Translations under genes and position numbers: made by a program
DNA from: CAZVBV01 sp964509975
Lineage (GTDB): Bacteria; Patescibacteriota; Gracilibacteria; UBA4473
Assembly: GCA_964509975.1 (NCBI GenBank)
Contig: CAZDZO010000020.1
Span: 1-20,494 of the forward strand
Reading direction: 5' to 3'
DNA length: 20,494 nucleotides
The notes under the pieces: model-generated
What the model was told of the DNA's origin: nothing
Databases searched by the model: none
The model's input: only the letters and a program-made list of their open reading frames with translations
Shown: one piece after another, positions 14,888-20,494 of the stretch
How positions within the stretch are numbered: position 1 is the first letter of the stretch
How the letters are laid out: the number at the start of each line of letters is the position of its first letter

Positions 14888-14990
14888 AACTTTTCTGTTA
14901 TTTCAGAATTCCAACGAAATGTCAGGGATTTTTTATCTTGTTTGATATCGGCAGGGCTGTTCTTTTTATAACTAAAAAGAACCAAAAAGT

Positions 14991-15074
14991 TCTGGGGACG
15001 AGAAAACTCGCTTTCATTGACATAGTGCGCGATTACCGAGTCCTGTTGGAGCTCAAACACTTCTCGTCCCCAGA
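14991..15074. repeat. 84-bp cruciform with perfect 14-bp inverted arms
   Basis: tctggggacgagaa (14991-15004) and its exact reverse complement (15061-15074) enclose 56 bases. Within these, actcg/cgagt (15006-15010, 15037-15041) pairs again, and short stems (cattga...agtg; tgtt...aaca) suggest a three-way junction. It lies in the ~300-base non-coding stretch between the RND permease and the secreted-protein cluster. No T run follows, so it is not an ordinary terminator. The rest of that stretch shows only the promoter at 15134-15163. Confidence 0.65.
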
Positions 15075-15133
15075 CCCTCATCCGATAGCCAATTCAAAAT
15101 AATAAAAAAGGAATAATGATATTGGAAAAAGTT

Positions 15134-15163
15134 TTGTGGCCTTTTAGAGAAACGTGCTAAAAT
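15134..15163 (+). promoter_or_regulatory. Promoter of the secreted-protein cluster (candidate)
   Basis: TTGTGG (15134-15139), an 18-base spacer and TAAAAT (15158-15163), about 33 bases before the first gene's ATG (15196). The -35 is weak. Confidence 0.45.
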
Positions 15164-15195
15164 TTTATAAAATCAATACAAATATATCTTTTCTC

Positions 15196-15585
15196 ATGAA
15201 AAATTTTCTTCGTACCGTTCCGAAGTCGCTTCGTTGGGGCGTCTTTTTTGGTTTTGCAATTTTGATAGCGGGCATTTGTTTTGCCGCTGGTGTGAATATT
15301 GGGCAAAAAAATACCGGGAGTAGCTTAACGCATACGGAATTTAACTCTATTCTCAGCGTTCTCTCTGATATCAGAAATGATAATGGAGACATTGGGATTG
15401 GTGTAGATCCGGCAAGTGGAATTGAACTTACGGTTAATGGGATGATGCGCGTAAGTCCTCGTGCGTCAGGGGATTGTGAAAGCGGAGATGCGCATAAAGG
15501 GCGTATTTATTTTGATTCAACAGATAAACATTTTTACGTTTGTCGAGGAACGGCCAGTAATGACTGGGTGCAACTTGATAATTAA
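15196..15585 (+). CDS. Secreted 'GNIGIG'-module protein 1, 129 aa
   Basis: First of three neighbouring genes that share one module. The signal peptide (SLRWGVFFGFAILIAGICFA, cleavage likely after CFA) is preceded by a longer basic start than in its paralogues. The mature part has THTEFNSILSVLSDI, then GDIGIGVDPASGIELTVNG, and near the end C-x6-GRIYFDSTDKHFYVC-GT, closing WVQLDN. The two Cys frame the last beta hairpin and may form a disulfide. The 'xVGIG..P...LdVNG...C..G...y......yC.G..W..L' pattern occurs in tail-fibre-like and surface proteins of many bacteria; function is unknown. The frame is open 14 codons further back, but the ATG at 15196 puts the signal peptide in the right place. 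Confidence 0.75.
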   Translation: MKNFLRTVPKSLRWGVFFGFAILIAGICFAAGVNIGQKNTGSSLTHTEFNSILSVLSDIRNDNGDIGIGVDPASGIELTVNGMMRVSPRASGDCESGDAHKGRIYFDSTDKHFYVCRGTASNDWVQLDN

Positions 15586-15597
15586 AACCAATATACA

Positions 15598-15945
15598 ATG
15601 AAAAAAGGATTTCTTTTTGGTCTCGGCTTACTCGTTACGAGTGTTGTATTTGCAACTGTAACGGTCAATATCTCAGATAAGGCAGAAGGAGAGGGCTTGA
15701 TTGCTTCAGAGTTTAATCAAATAGTGGATGTTCTAGAAGGAGTGCAAGCTCTCTCTGGAAATATTGGAATTGGTACGGAACCAGATACGGATGTAAAACT
15801 TGATATAAATGGATCAATGAAATTGGTTCCACAAGCTACAGGAGGTACTTGTAACAGTGGTCTAGAAGGGGTGATTTATATCGATACCGATAATCATTGG
15901 TATGGTTGTAATGGAACCGGATGGATACAACTGGATAATGAATAA
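15598..15945 (+). CDS. Secreted 'GNIGIG'-module protein 2, 115 aa
   Basis: Paralogue of the genes on both sides, 12 bases after the first and with no terminator between, so probably one transcript. The signal peptide MKKGFLFGLGLLVTSVVFA is followed by TVTVNISDKAEGEG, IASEFNQIVDVLEGV, GNIGIGTEPDTDVKLDING, a Cys, GLEGVIYIDTDNHWYGCNG and the end GWIQLDNE. The layout matches the other two copies almost position by position, including the two Cys. Sequence similarity is moderate rather than high, so the duplication is not recent. Likely exported and possibly a small surface or pilus-like subunit; this last point is a guess. No Shine-Dalgarno site is seen. Confidence 0.75.
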   Translation: MKKGFLFGLGLLVTSVVFATVTVNISDKAEGEGLIASEFNQIVDVLEGVQALSGNIGIGTEPDTDVKLDINGSMKLVPQATGGTCNSGLEGVIYIDTDNHWYGCNGTGWIQLDNE

Positions 15946-15969
15946 TCCCCAATATATTTTTAAAAAAAT

Positions 15970-18219
15970 ATGAAAAAAATACTGTTTTTCGTTCTCGGAA
16001 TTATGCTCTCAGGGGTTGCGGTGGCATCCGTCGTAACTATTTCCCACAAAGAAAATGGACAATCGGTGAGTGCAAGTGAGTTTAATCAAGTACTCAATAT
16101 TGTGGGAAACTTGTATAACTCCAGTGGTAATGTTGGAATTGGAGCAGAACCAGCAAATGGTGTAAAGCTTGATGTGAATGGAATTTTGAAACTTGCACCG
16201 ATAACGTTGCCGGCTTGTTCGGTAGAAGGGGAGCTTGTTTTTGATGGATCTGAAAAACATTTGTATGGATGTACAAATGGATCTTGGTTGCAACTCGATA
16301 ATCCGGTTTGCGAACCAGTTTGTACGTGTGCAGCGGATACTTGTGAACGATCAACTTGTGATAATGAATGTCAGGGGCTTTGCAATGGAACCAAGACAGA
16401 TGGCGTTTGTGTCACTATCGGATGCGGTGCAACGACAACAGTGGATGACACAGAAGGAAACACATATGACATTATTACCATCGGAGAGCAATGTTGGATG
16501 CAAGAAAATCTTAACGTAGGAACGATGATTGTTGGAAGTGCTGATACAAGTGATGATGGATCCTTCGAGAAATATTGTTATGCAGACAGTGAAGTAAATT
16601 GTACGGCCTCAGGAGCACTTTACGGATGGAATGAAGCGATGGGATACAGTGATACAGAGGGTATGCAAGGGATTTGTCCAAGTGGATGGCATTTGCCAAC
16701 AGACGATGAATGGAAGATTCTTGAAAACGAACTTGGAATGACACCAGCTGCACAGAGCTCTACAGGATGGCGTGGAACTGATCAAGGAGATAGATTGAAA
16801 ATAGTAGGAGCTTGTGCCGATGGAGAAAATTGCAATGAATCAGAATTTACAGCATTCATCGATGGATACCGAAACAGAAATGGAGCGTTTAATGGAACCG
16901 GGACAGATACGTATTTCTGGTCTTCTTCAGAAGCAACCGCAACAACAACTTGGAGTCGATATCTTTCATCGGGTTATGCGACAGTTTATCGTTTCAATGA
17001 TAACAAAGATGCCGGATTTGCCATTCGTTGTATTAAAGGAGAAGGGGGGGGAGGATGTACGCAAGCCTCTGATTGTGATGACACCAATCCATGTACGACA
17101 GATACTTGTGATAGTGGCAACTGTTCCAATAGTAGTGTCGCCGACGGAACGAGTACGGGGTTATGTAGCCAGTGTGATGGGAGTGGAAACGAAGAAGTAA
17201 AAGCAGATGATGGGAATTGTGGCACGATTGACTGTGATGGAAAAGATAATTACGTCCAGTCAGGAACTGAAAGTGCGACAACAACTGAGACGTGTACATA
17301 TAACGACTACACGGACATTACAACGGATCGTTGTGAAGCTATATATGATTGCAAAGATGAAAACACAGATGATTGTACATCAGCTTCTGAGTCAGTCTCT
17401 TACACTTGCGGAACTTGTAAATACATTGCAGAGGGGCACTGTTCTGGTGGGACACAAGGAAGTTGTACGAATTATGCTTCGGGCGAGGAGTGTGGTACTG
17501 ACAAAGAGTGTGATGGTGATGGGGATTGTGAAGATGTTTGTCCTCCAGATGATTCTTGTGCAGCTACGACTTGTACAGGATCAACTTGTACAGATGATTG
17601 TGGGAATGTACATACAGGAACAAAATCAGCATCAAATGGAGAGTGGGGAGACTGGAGTGAGTCGATGTGTAGTGGTGGTATGGTAGAATTGCCGCAGGCA
17701 ATGAATCAGAACTACTTAACAGCGAGTTTGTTTGCTGTAACAGGAATCGATCCAGATACTGTTATACAGACGAGAGTCTGTGAGAACGCTTTTTGTGGGG
17801 GTACTTGTGTAGATGATGCTGAGGGAGGAGCCATAAAAACGATAGACACCTGTGCTATGAATGAGCATTGTGATAATGCAGTCTGTGTGGAGGATGTTGG
17901 ATGTACTGATGATGGTGATTGCGCAGAGGGGGAGATATGTGACGATGAGATTTGTGTGACGGAGGAGGATATGTCTTGTAATGAGACCTCAGAATGTTCA
18001 TCAGATTATATGTGTCACAATGGAACTTGTGTATTCGGTTGTGAGGATACTTCAAATTGTTCAAATCCAATGAATGATATCTGTGTTTATCTTTATCCAA
18101 CATGTGAGGATGGCGGATGTGGTGTTGGAAGTAGTAATATGTCAGAAGGAACTTCTTGTACAAAAAATGGGCAGAGTGGATCCTGTGATGGGAATGGAAG
18201 TTGTTCTACAATACAATAA
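15970..18219 (+). CDS. Large secreted protein: GNIGIG module, FISUMP domain, Cys-rich tail
   Basis: The 749 aa fall in four parts. (1) Residues 1-111: signal peptide MKKILFFVLGIMLSGVAVA plus the shared module (SASEFNQVLNIVGN, GNVGIGAEPANGVKLDVNG, ending WLQLDN). (2) 114-155: a short Cys cluster with nine Cys. (3) ~160-356: a FISUMP domain (Fibrobacter succinogenes major paralogous domain, a C-type-lectin-like fold), seen as EGNTYDIITIGEQCWMQENL, GICPSGWHLPTDDEWKILE, YFWSSSEATATTTWSRYL and DAGFAIRCIKG. (4) From 361: a tail with 48 Cys and many Asp/Thr/Gly, in repeats such as CDDTNPCTTDTCDSGNC. Such tails need disulfides and may bind Ca2+. Probably a cell-surface binding protein; ligand unknown. 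A G8 tract encodes the linker before the tail. A terminator follows. Confidence 0.88.
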   Translation: MKKILFFVLGIMLSGVAVASVVTISHKENGQSVSASEFNQVLNIVGNLYNSSGNVGIGAEPANGVKLDVNGILKLAPITLPACSVEGELVFDGSEKHLYGCTNGSWLQLDNPVCEPVCTCAADTCERSTCDNECQGLCNGTKTDGVCVTIGCGATTTVDDTEGNTYDIITIGEQCWMQENLNVGTMIVGSADTSDDGSFEKYCYADSEVNCTASGALYGWNEAMGYSDTEGMQGICPSGWHLPTDDEWKILENELGMTPAAQSSTGWRGTDQGDRLKIVGACADGENCNESEFTAFIDGYRNRNGAFNGTGTDTYFWSSSEATATTTWSRYLSSGYATVYRFNDNKDAGFAIRCIKGEGGGGCTQASDCDDTNPCTTDTCDSGNCSNSSVADGTSTGLCSQCDGSGNEEVKADDGNCGTIDCDGKDNYVQSGTESATTTETCTYNDYTDITTDRCEAIYDCKDENTDDCTSASESVSYTCGTCKYIAEGHCSGGTQGSCTNYASGEECGTDKECDGDGDCEDVCPPDDSCAATTCTGSTCTDDCGNVHTGTKSASNGEWGDWSESMCSGGMVELPQAMNQNYLTASLFAVTGIDPDTVIQTRVCENAFCGGTCVDDAEGGAIKTIDTCAMNEHCDNAVCVEDVGCTDDGDCAEGEICDDEICVTEEDMSCNETSECSSDYMCHNGTCVFGCEDTSNCSNPMNDICVYLYPTCEDGGCGVGSSNMSEGTSCTKNGQSGSCDGNGSCSTIQ
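17044..17051 (+). repeat. G8 homopolymer inside the FISUMP gene
   Basis: Eight G in a row encode part of the GEGGGGC linker at the boundary between the FISUMP domain and the Cys-rich tail. A one-base slip would cut off the whole tail. It is the longest G tract I noticed in the window. Confidence 0.9.
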
Positions 18220-18239
18220 CAAAAGAATAAATAAATATT

Positions 18240-18267
18240 AAGAACTCTCGAAAGAGGGTTCTTTTTT
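18240..18267 (+). terminator. Terminator of the secreted-protein cluster
   Basis: aagaactctc-gaaa-gagggttctt: a 10-pair stem with one G-U and a GAAA tetraloop, followed by a T run. It lies 20 bases after the stop of the FISUMP gene. Confidence 0.9.
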
Positions 18268-18280
18268 ATTTGTTTTAAAT

Positions 18281-18319
18281 TTGACAAAGCTAAAAAAAAG
18301 CAGTAAGAAGAATTTGTCA
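18281..18319 (+). promoter_or_regulatory. Promoter with flanking inverted repeat
   Basis: TTGACA (18281-18286), a 17-base spacer and TAAGAA (18304-18309, weak -10) precede the small Cys-rich gene. The -35 overlaps tgacaaa (18282-18288), repeated inverted as tttgtca at 18313-18319. The promoter is thus framed by a 7-bp inverted repeat that could be an operator. Confidence 0.5.
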
Positions 18320-18342
18320 TTACTTATTTTTTATATTTTATA

Positions 18343-18633
18343 ATGAAAAAATTAATTATTCTTTTGGTCAGTTTCTTTATTTTTGGAACAGCATTTGCCG
18401 CTCGTATACATGTAACAGATCCTCTCTTGGATGATCTTGTGAAAGATTCAAATGAAGGCGGATGTATCACTATTGCGGATTGTCCAGATCCATTTGATCC
18501 TCCAGGAGGATGTGTCCACCTTTCACCAACGTGTGTACAAGGAACGTGTGGATTTAATATTACGAATAAGTATAGGGGAGCTTCTTGTAAAAATGGAGTT
18601 TGCGATGGACAAGGGAATTGTTTACACCCTTAG
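18343..18633 (+). CDS. Small secreted Cys-rich protein, 96 aa
   Basis: The signal peptide MKKLIILLVSFFIFGTAFA (cleavage after AFA) is followed by a short spacer and a Cys-rich domain: CITIADCPDPFDPPGGCVHL, then SPTCVQGTCGF, GASCKNGVCDGQGNC. This is the same Cys pattern as the last ~60 residues of the FISUMP protein upstream (CEDTSNC, C...YPTCEDGGCG, GTSCTKNGQSGSCDGNGSC), so one module exists both as a C-terminal domain and as a free secreted protein. Known function: none. It has its own promoter and terminator, so it may be made independently of the larger protein. A/T-only sequence precedes the ATG, with no Shine-Dalgarno site. Confidence 0.75.
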   Translation: MKKLIILLVSFFIFGTAFAARIHVTDPLLDDLVKDSNEGGCITIADCPDPFDPPGGCVHLSPTCVQGTCGFNITNKYRGASCKNGVCDGQGNCLHP

Positions 18634-18670
18634 TTCGACTAAAAAGAAAACATATACGAATTATTAAAAT

Positions 18671-18693
18671 ACCTCACTTCGGTGAGGTGTTTT
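18671..18693 (+). terminator. Terminator after the small Cys-rich gene
   Basis: acctcac-ttcg-gtgaggt followed by gttttt: a perfect 7-bp stem with a UUCG tetraloop. Confidence 0.9.
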
Positions 18694-18769
18694 TGTATTA
18701 AAAAAGTCATGGATCGAGTGGTCTGTGACATATTTGCTTCGACAGAAGTATTAAAAAAATATGAAACAT

Positions 18770-18794
18770 CGTCATTGTCGCTTGGCGACAATCC
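18770..18794 (+). repeat. Palindromic repeat, left copy, flanking the GIY-YIG gene
   Basis: attgtcgc-ttg-gcgacaat is a perfect 8-bp hairpin inside a 25-base unit that matches the reverse complement of 19120-19144 at 20 of 25 positions. The differences are in the stem, and several of them keep pairing. Confidence 0.7.
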
Positions 18795-18810
18795 TGTCAA
18801 TAATGCAGGG

Positions 18811-19182
18811 ATGAATGAAACAAAAATTCCAGGAGTGTATATCATGGGAAATGATAGACCTACGTTGTATGTAGGGGTTTCGGGTTATCTACCAATCAGA
18901 ATTCTTGAACACAAACAAGGGAAGGGAAGTTCATTTACAAGGAAATATAAACTTACAAAACTTCTGTATTACGAATATTGTGAAACTATTTTTCAAGCCA
19001 TCATAAGAGAGAAGCAAATAAAAAAAATGTTACGAAAAGAAAAGTTAGAACTTATTCGAACAAATAATAAAATGCTAATTGATATCTTTTCTGAAGTTAC
19101 AATCGAAAGCGACCTCTTCGGATCCCCGCCAAGCGAGGATGACGGTGTGGGGGACAGAATGACAGGAGGAAGGTTGGAATGA
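18811..19182 (+). CDS. GIY-YIG nuclease superfamily protein
   Basis: This ~123-aa protein has a single GIY-YIG domain of the small stand-alone (YhbQ/UvrC-N-like) type. IPGVYIMG is the first strand ('GIY'), LYVGVS the second ('YIG'), and PIRILEHKQG holds the conserved Arg and His of the catalytic helix. REKQIKKMLRKEKLELI supplies the conserved Glu. This is the usual signature of these putative endonucleases. The frame is open back to 18682, but the GTG there lies inside a terminator. ATG 18709 is possible, while ATG 18811 (preceded by aggg) starts as typical family members do (MNETKIPGVYIMG). The last ~28 residues are translated from a palindromic repeat, not the fold. Inverted palindromes bracket the gene. 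Confidence 0.82.
   Translation: MNETKIPGVYIMGNDRPTLYVGVSGYLPIRILEHKQGKGSSFTRKYKLTKLLYYEYCETIFQAIIREKQIKKMLRKEKLELIRTNNKMLIDIFSEVTIESDLFGSPPSEDDGVGDRMTGGRLE
19120..19144 (-). repeat. Palindromic repeat, right copy, inverted
   Basis: atccccgc-caa-gcgaggat forms an imperfect 8-bp hairpin inside the 3' end of the GIY-YIG gene. It is the inverted partner of 18770-18794, sharing the core cgcttggcg. Two short direct repeats of gaatgaca follow (~19157 and ~19177). Confidence 0.65.
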
Positions 19183-19188
19183 CATAGT

Positions 19189-19211
19189 AAAAATACCCCA
19201 CAAGGGGGCAT
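19189..19211. terminator. Terminator shared by tRNA-Arg and the GIY-YIG gene
   Basis: On the minus strand atgcccc-cttgt-ggggtat is followed by a T run, 15 bases after the CCA end of the leftward tRNA. On the plus strand the same stem is followed by a T-rich tract and can end the GIY-YIG transcript. Confidence 0.65.
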
Positions 19212-19225
19212 TTGTATTTTTTAGA

Positions 19226-19300
19226 TGGTATCTCCACTAGGAATCGAACCTAGATTTTGACCTTAGAAGGGTCCTGTTCTATCCATTGAACTATGGAGAC
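19226..19300 (-). tRNA. tRNA-Arg (anticodon TCT), CCA encoded
   Basis: Read on the minus strand, the acceptor arm gtctcca pairs with tggagat (first pair G-U), with discriminator A and an encoded CCA (19228-19226). The D arm is tagttcaatggatagaac. The anticodon loop cttctaa gives TCT (Arg, codons AGA/AGG). The T arm is ctaggttcgattcctag with the invariant ttcga. The anticodon stem has a mismatch at its base pair 27-43. Cloverleaf and length are normal. Confidence 0.93.
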
Positions 19301-19495
19301 TCGTTGCTGAGGGACTGCATTAACTTCGCGATTGGGCTTTGCCCAATAGCTCGTCTTATTCCGTCCCCGCGCCTCTCACTCGCATGGACTTCTCGGAAAA
19401 ATGAACGACTTTCGCTTGTTACACGCGCTCAAATCTATTTTTCCTGCGATACCCCATGCTCGTAGGGTTTTGGATATAAAAAATCTGAAAAGATC
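19301..19495 (-). other. Long structured leader upstream of tRNA-Arg
   Basis: About 195 bases lie between the predicted transcription start (~19495) and the tRNA. No open frame looks real. There is a perfect hairpin attgggc-ttt-gcccaat (19331-19347), enclosed by gggac / gtccc (around 19364 and 19311). It may be a processed spacer or contain a small RNA. It does not carry RNase P, tmRNA or SRP RNA signatures that I can see. Confidence 0.4.
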
Positions 19496-19501
19496 GCACG
19501 C

Positions 19502-19530
19502 ATTGTAGCAGATTTTCCCCCTCTTGTCAC
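19502..19530 (-). promoter_or_regulatory. Promoter of tRNA-Arg
   Basis: On the minus strand GTGACA (19530-19525), a 17-base spacer and TACAAT (19507-19502). The -35 overlaps the last codons of aroE. Confidence 0.65.
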
Positions 19531-20312
19531 TCAAAGAACGCCCCAAACATAACCTCTGGATCGATCTCGATATCGTGCCACAAACGGAATTGTTCAACGG
19601 CTTGATGAATGAGCATTTGATCGCCTGTAATGGTCTGCGCACCCGCTTGGCTCGCATCATTCAGAAACTTTGTCTCGAGAGGATCGTAAACCACATCAAA
19701 CGCTACGTGTGTGTCTCGCCAGAAATCTTCTCCGAGTAGAGATTTCCATTCGCCCATACCCACTGTGGTGGCGTTTATCACCACATCAGCTTTGTCTGGA
19801 TCTATTTTTTCCAAATCTTTCAGTGCTGTGATTCCAAATTCTTTGGCGAGTTTTTCTGCTTTTTCAAAAGTTCTATTCCAAATAAAAATATCAGCCTCAA
19901 CATTCTTCAGTGCAAAAATAATTGCCCGACTGGCACCACCGGCACCCAGGATAAGACACCTTTTTCCTTGAGGATTTATGACAGGGGCAATGGCTCGAAA
20001 GGCTCCAATACAATCCGTATTGGTTCCGATAAGCAGGCCATCTTTATTGAGAATTGTATTAACCGCTCCAATCTTTTGAGCGGCCTCAGTTTCTTGGTCG
20101 AGATATTGATGAATTGTTTCTTTGTGGGGAGCGGTTACCGAAAGTCCATTAAATCTAGGTGCTTCAGCTTTTATCCACGAACCGAGGTGTTTTGGCTCTA
20201 TATCTATTGTTTCGTAACTGGCATCGATCTCAAATTCTGTAAATCCCGCCTCATGAATTTGGGGTGATTTTGACTGCGTAATGGGATGTCCGATACTGGC
20301 GAATTTTTTCAT
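19527..20312 (-). CDS. aroE: Shikimate dehydrogenase (NADP+)
   Basis: AroE reduces 3-dehydroshikimate to shikimate with NADPH, the fourth step of the shikimate route to aromatic amino acids and chorismate. At 261 aa it has nearly normal length. The shikimate site shows Ser14 and Ser16 (ITQSKSPQIH), the catalytic Lys64 (LSVTAPHKE), Asn85 (GAVNTI) and Asp100 (GTNTDCIGA). The cofactor loop is GAGGASRAI at 123-131, followed by NRT, which suits NADP+. NATTVGM and GDQMLIHQAVEQFRLW are the usual closing motifs. The 'NVT' of most AroE proteins reads SVT here. It starts at ATG 20312 with no Shine-Dalgarno site. No other shikimate genes are in the window. The promoter for the downstream tRNA-Arg overlaps its stop. 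Confidence 0.95.
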   Translation of the reverse strand: MKKFASIGHPITQSKSPQIHEAGFTEFEIDASYETIDIEPKHLGSWIKAEAPRFNGLSVTAPHKETIHQYLDQETEAAQKIGAVNTILNKDGLLIGTNTDCIGAFRAIAPVINPQGKRCLILGAGGASRAIIFALKNVEADIFIWNRTFEKAEKLAKEFGITALKDLEKIDPDKADVVINATTVGMGEWKSLLGEDFWRDTHVAFDVVYDPLETKFLNDASQAGAQTITGDQMLIHQAVEQFRLWHDIEIDPEVMFGAFFE

Positions 20313-20391
20313 GAAATCAAACTTTATTTCGGCGCAGAGGATTGCATAAAAATTAGATTTTTACAATAAGTGAATTTTCCAATAAAAAAGT

Positions 20392-20463
20392 TTGACAGAT
20401 GTGTGGAAGTTCTTACAATCGCTCGGCTTTCCTTTGGGGAAGTAGTAAAAATGTTCTTTCACA
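20392..20463 (+). promoter_or_regulatory. Strong promoter plus boxA-like element, probable rRNA operon leader
   Basis: Consensus TTGACA (20392-20397), a 16-base spacer and TACAAT (20414-20419) read rightward, off the window. About 30 bases after the expected start comes tgttctttcaca (20452-20463), which matches E. coli boxA TGCTCTTTAACA at 10 of 12 bases. No open frame of any length follows in the remaining 30 bases (the only ATG frame stops at 20480). This arrangement is typical of rRNA operon leaders. Confidence 0.55.
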
Positions 20464-20494
20464 TGTCGGTAAAAACGTAGATCTATTTTAGCCA

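Noticed and set aside
16447..17040. FISUMP domain as the variable protein of a diversity-generating retroelement
   Set aside because: C-type-lectin-like domains are frequent targets, but there is no reverse transcriptase, no template repeat and no near-copy of the 3' part of the domain in the window. The domain is followed by a long tail rather than ending the gene.
18682..18810. GTG start at 18682 for the GIY-YIG gene
   Set aside because: The GTG is part of the terminator hairpin of the preceding gene, and the added residues do not belong to the fold.
19376..19660. Leftward 94-codon open frame across the tRNA leader and aroE end
   Set aside because: It overlaps aroE out of frame, crosses the tRNA promoter, and has the composition of a shadow frame.
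1..20494. CRISPR array, insertion sequence or prophage
   Set aside because: No regularly spaced repeats, transposase, integrase or phage structural genes are visible on either strand.

Overview
The window looks like a scaffolded, probably metagenome-derived bacterial contig of moderate-to-low GC. It has one 10-N gap inside a gene at 5601-5610. My best guess for the source is a Patescibacteria/CPR-type bacterium, perhaps of the Gracilibacteria/Peregrinibacteria side. The reasons are a V-type rather than F-type ATPase, secreted Cys-rich FISUMP proteins, an A-rich context before most start codons with almost no Shine-Dalgarno motifs, and very short mRNA leaders. This is an inference. TGA is used as an ordinary stop codon, so the UGA-Gly code of some of these lineages does not apply.

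Bases 1-2400 hold the end of a V-type ATPase operon (K, E, C, F) read rightward. The K subunit keeps the residues that bind Na+ in Enterococcus hirae NtpK. After subunit F comes a small module: a Phd/YefM-RelE toxin-antitoxin pair with its own promoter and palindromic operator, framed by two identical 66-bp copies of the 3' end of the F gene. Two leftward envelope-type genes follow: a lipoprotein with a long structured leader, and a LysM protein containing the gap. Only then does the catalytic A subunit (6102-7865) appear, under its own promoter and closed by a strong terminator. Subunits B and D are not in the window.

Bases 7900-14900 hold a small unrecognised acidic protein, a candidate small RNA or attenuator transcribed away from hisS, histidyl-tRNA synthetase (hisS), and a two-gene RND efflux system (membrane fusion protein plus permease).

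Bases 14900-18650 hold a perfect 14-bp-arm cruciform and then a secreted-protein cluster. Three consecutive genes start with the same signal-peptide plus 'GNIGIG' module. The third adds a FISUMP (C-type-lectin-like) domain and a long Cys-rich tail behind a G8 tract. A fourth small secreted protein, with its own promoter, repeats the tail's last Cys motif.

Bases 18650-20494 hold a GIY-YIG nuclease-like gene bracketed by inverted copies of a short palindrome, tRNA-Arg(TCT) read leftward, shikimate dehydrogenase (aroE, leftward), and at the very edge a strong rightward promoter followed by a boxA-like element, which suggests that an rRNA operon begins just beyond the window.
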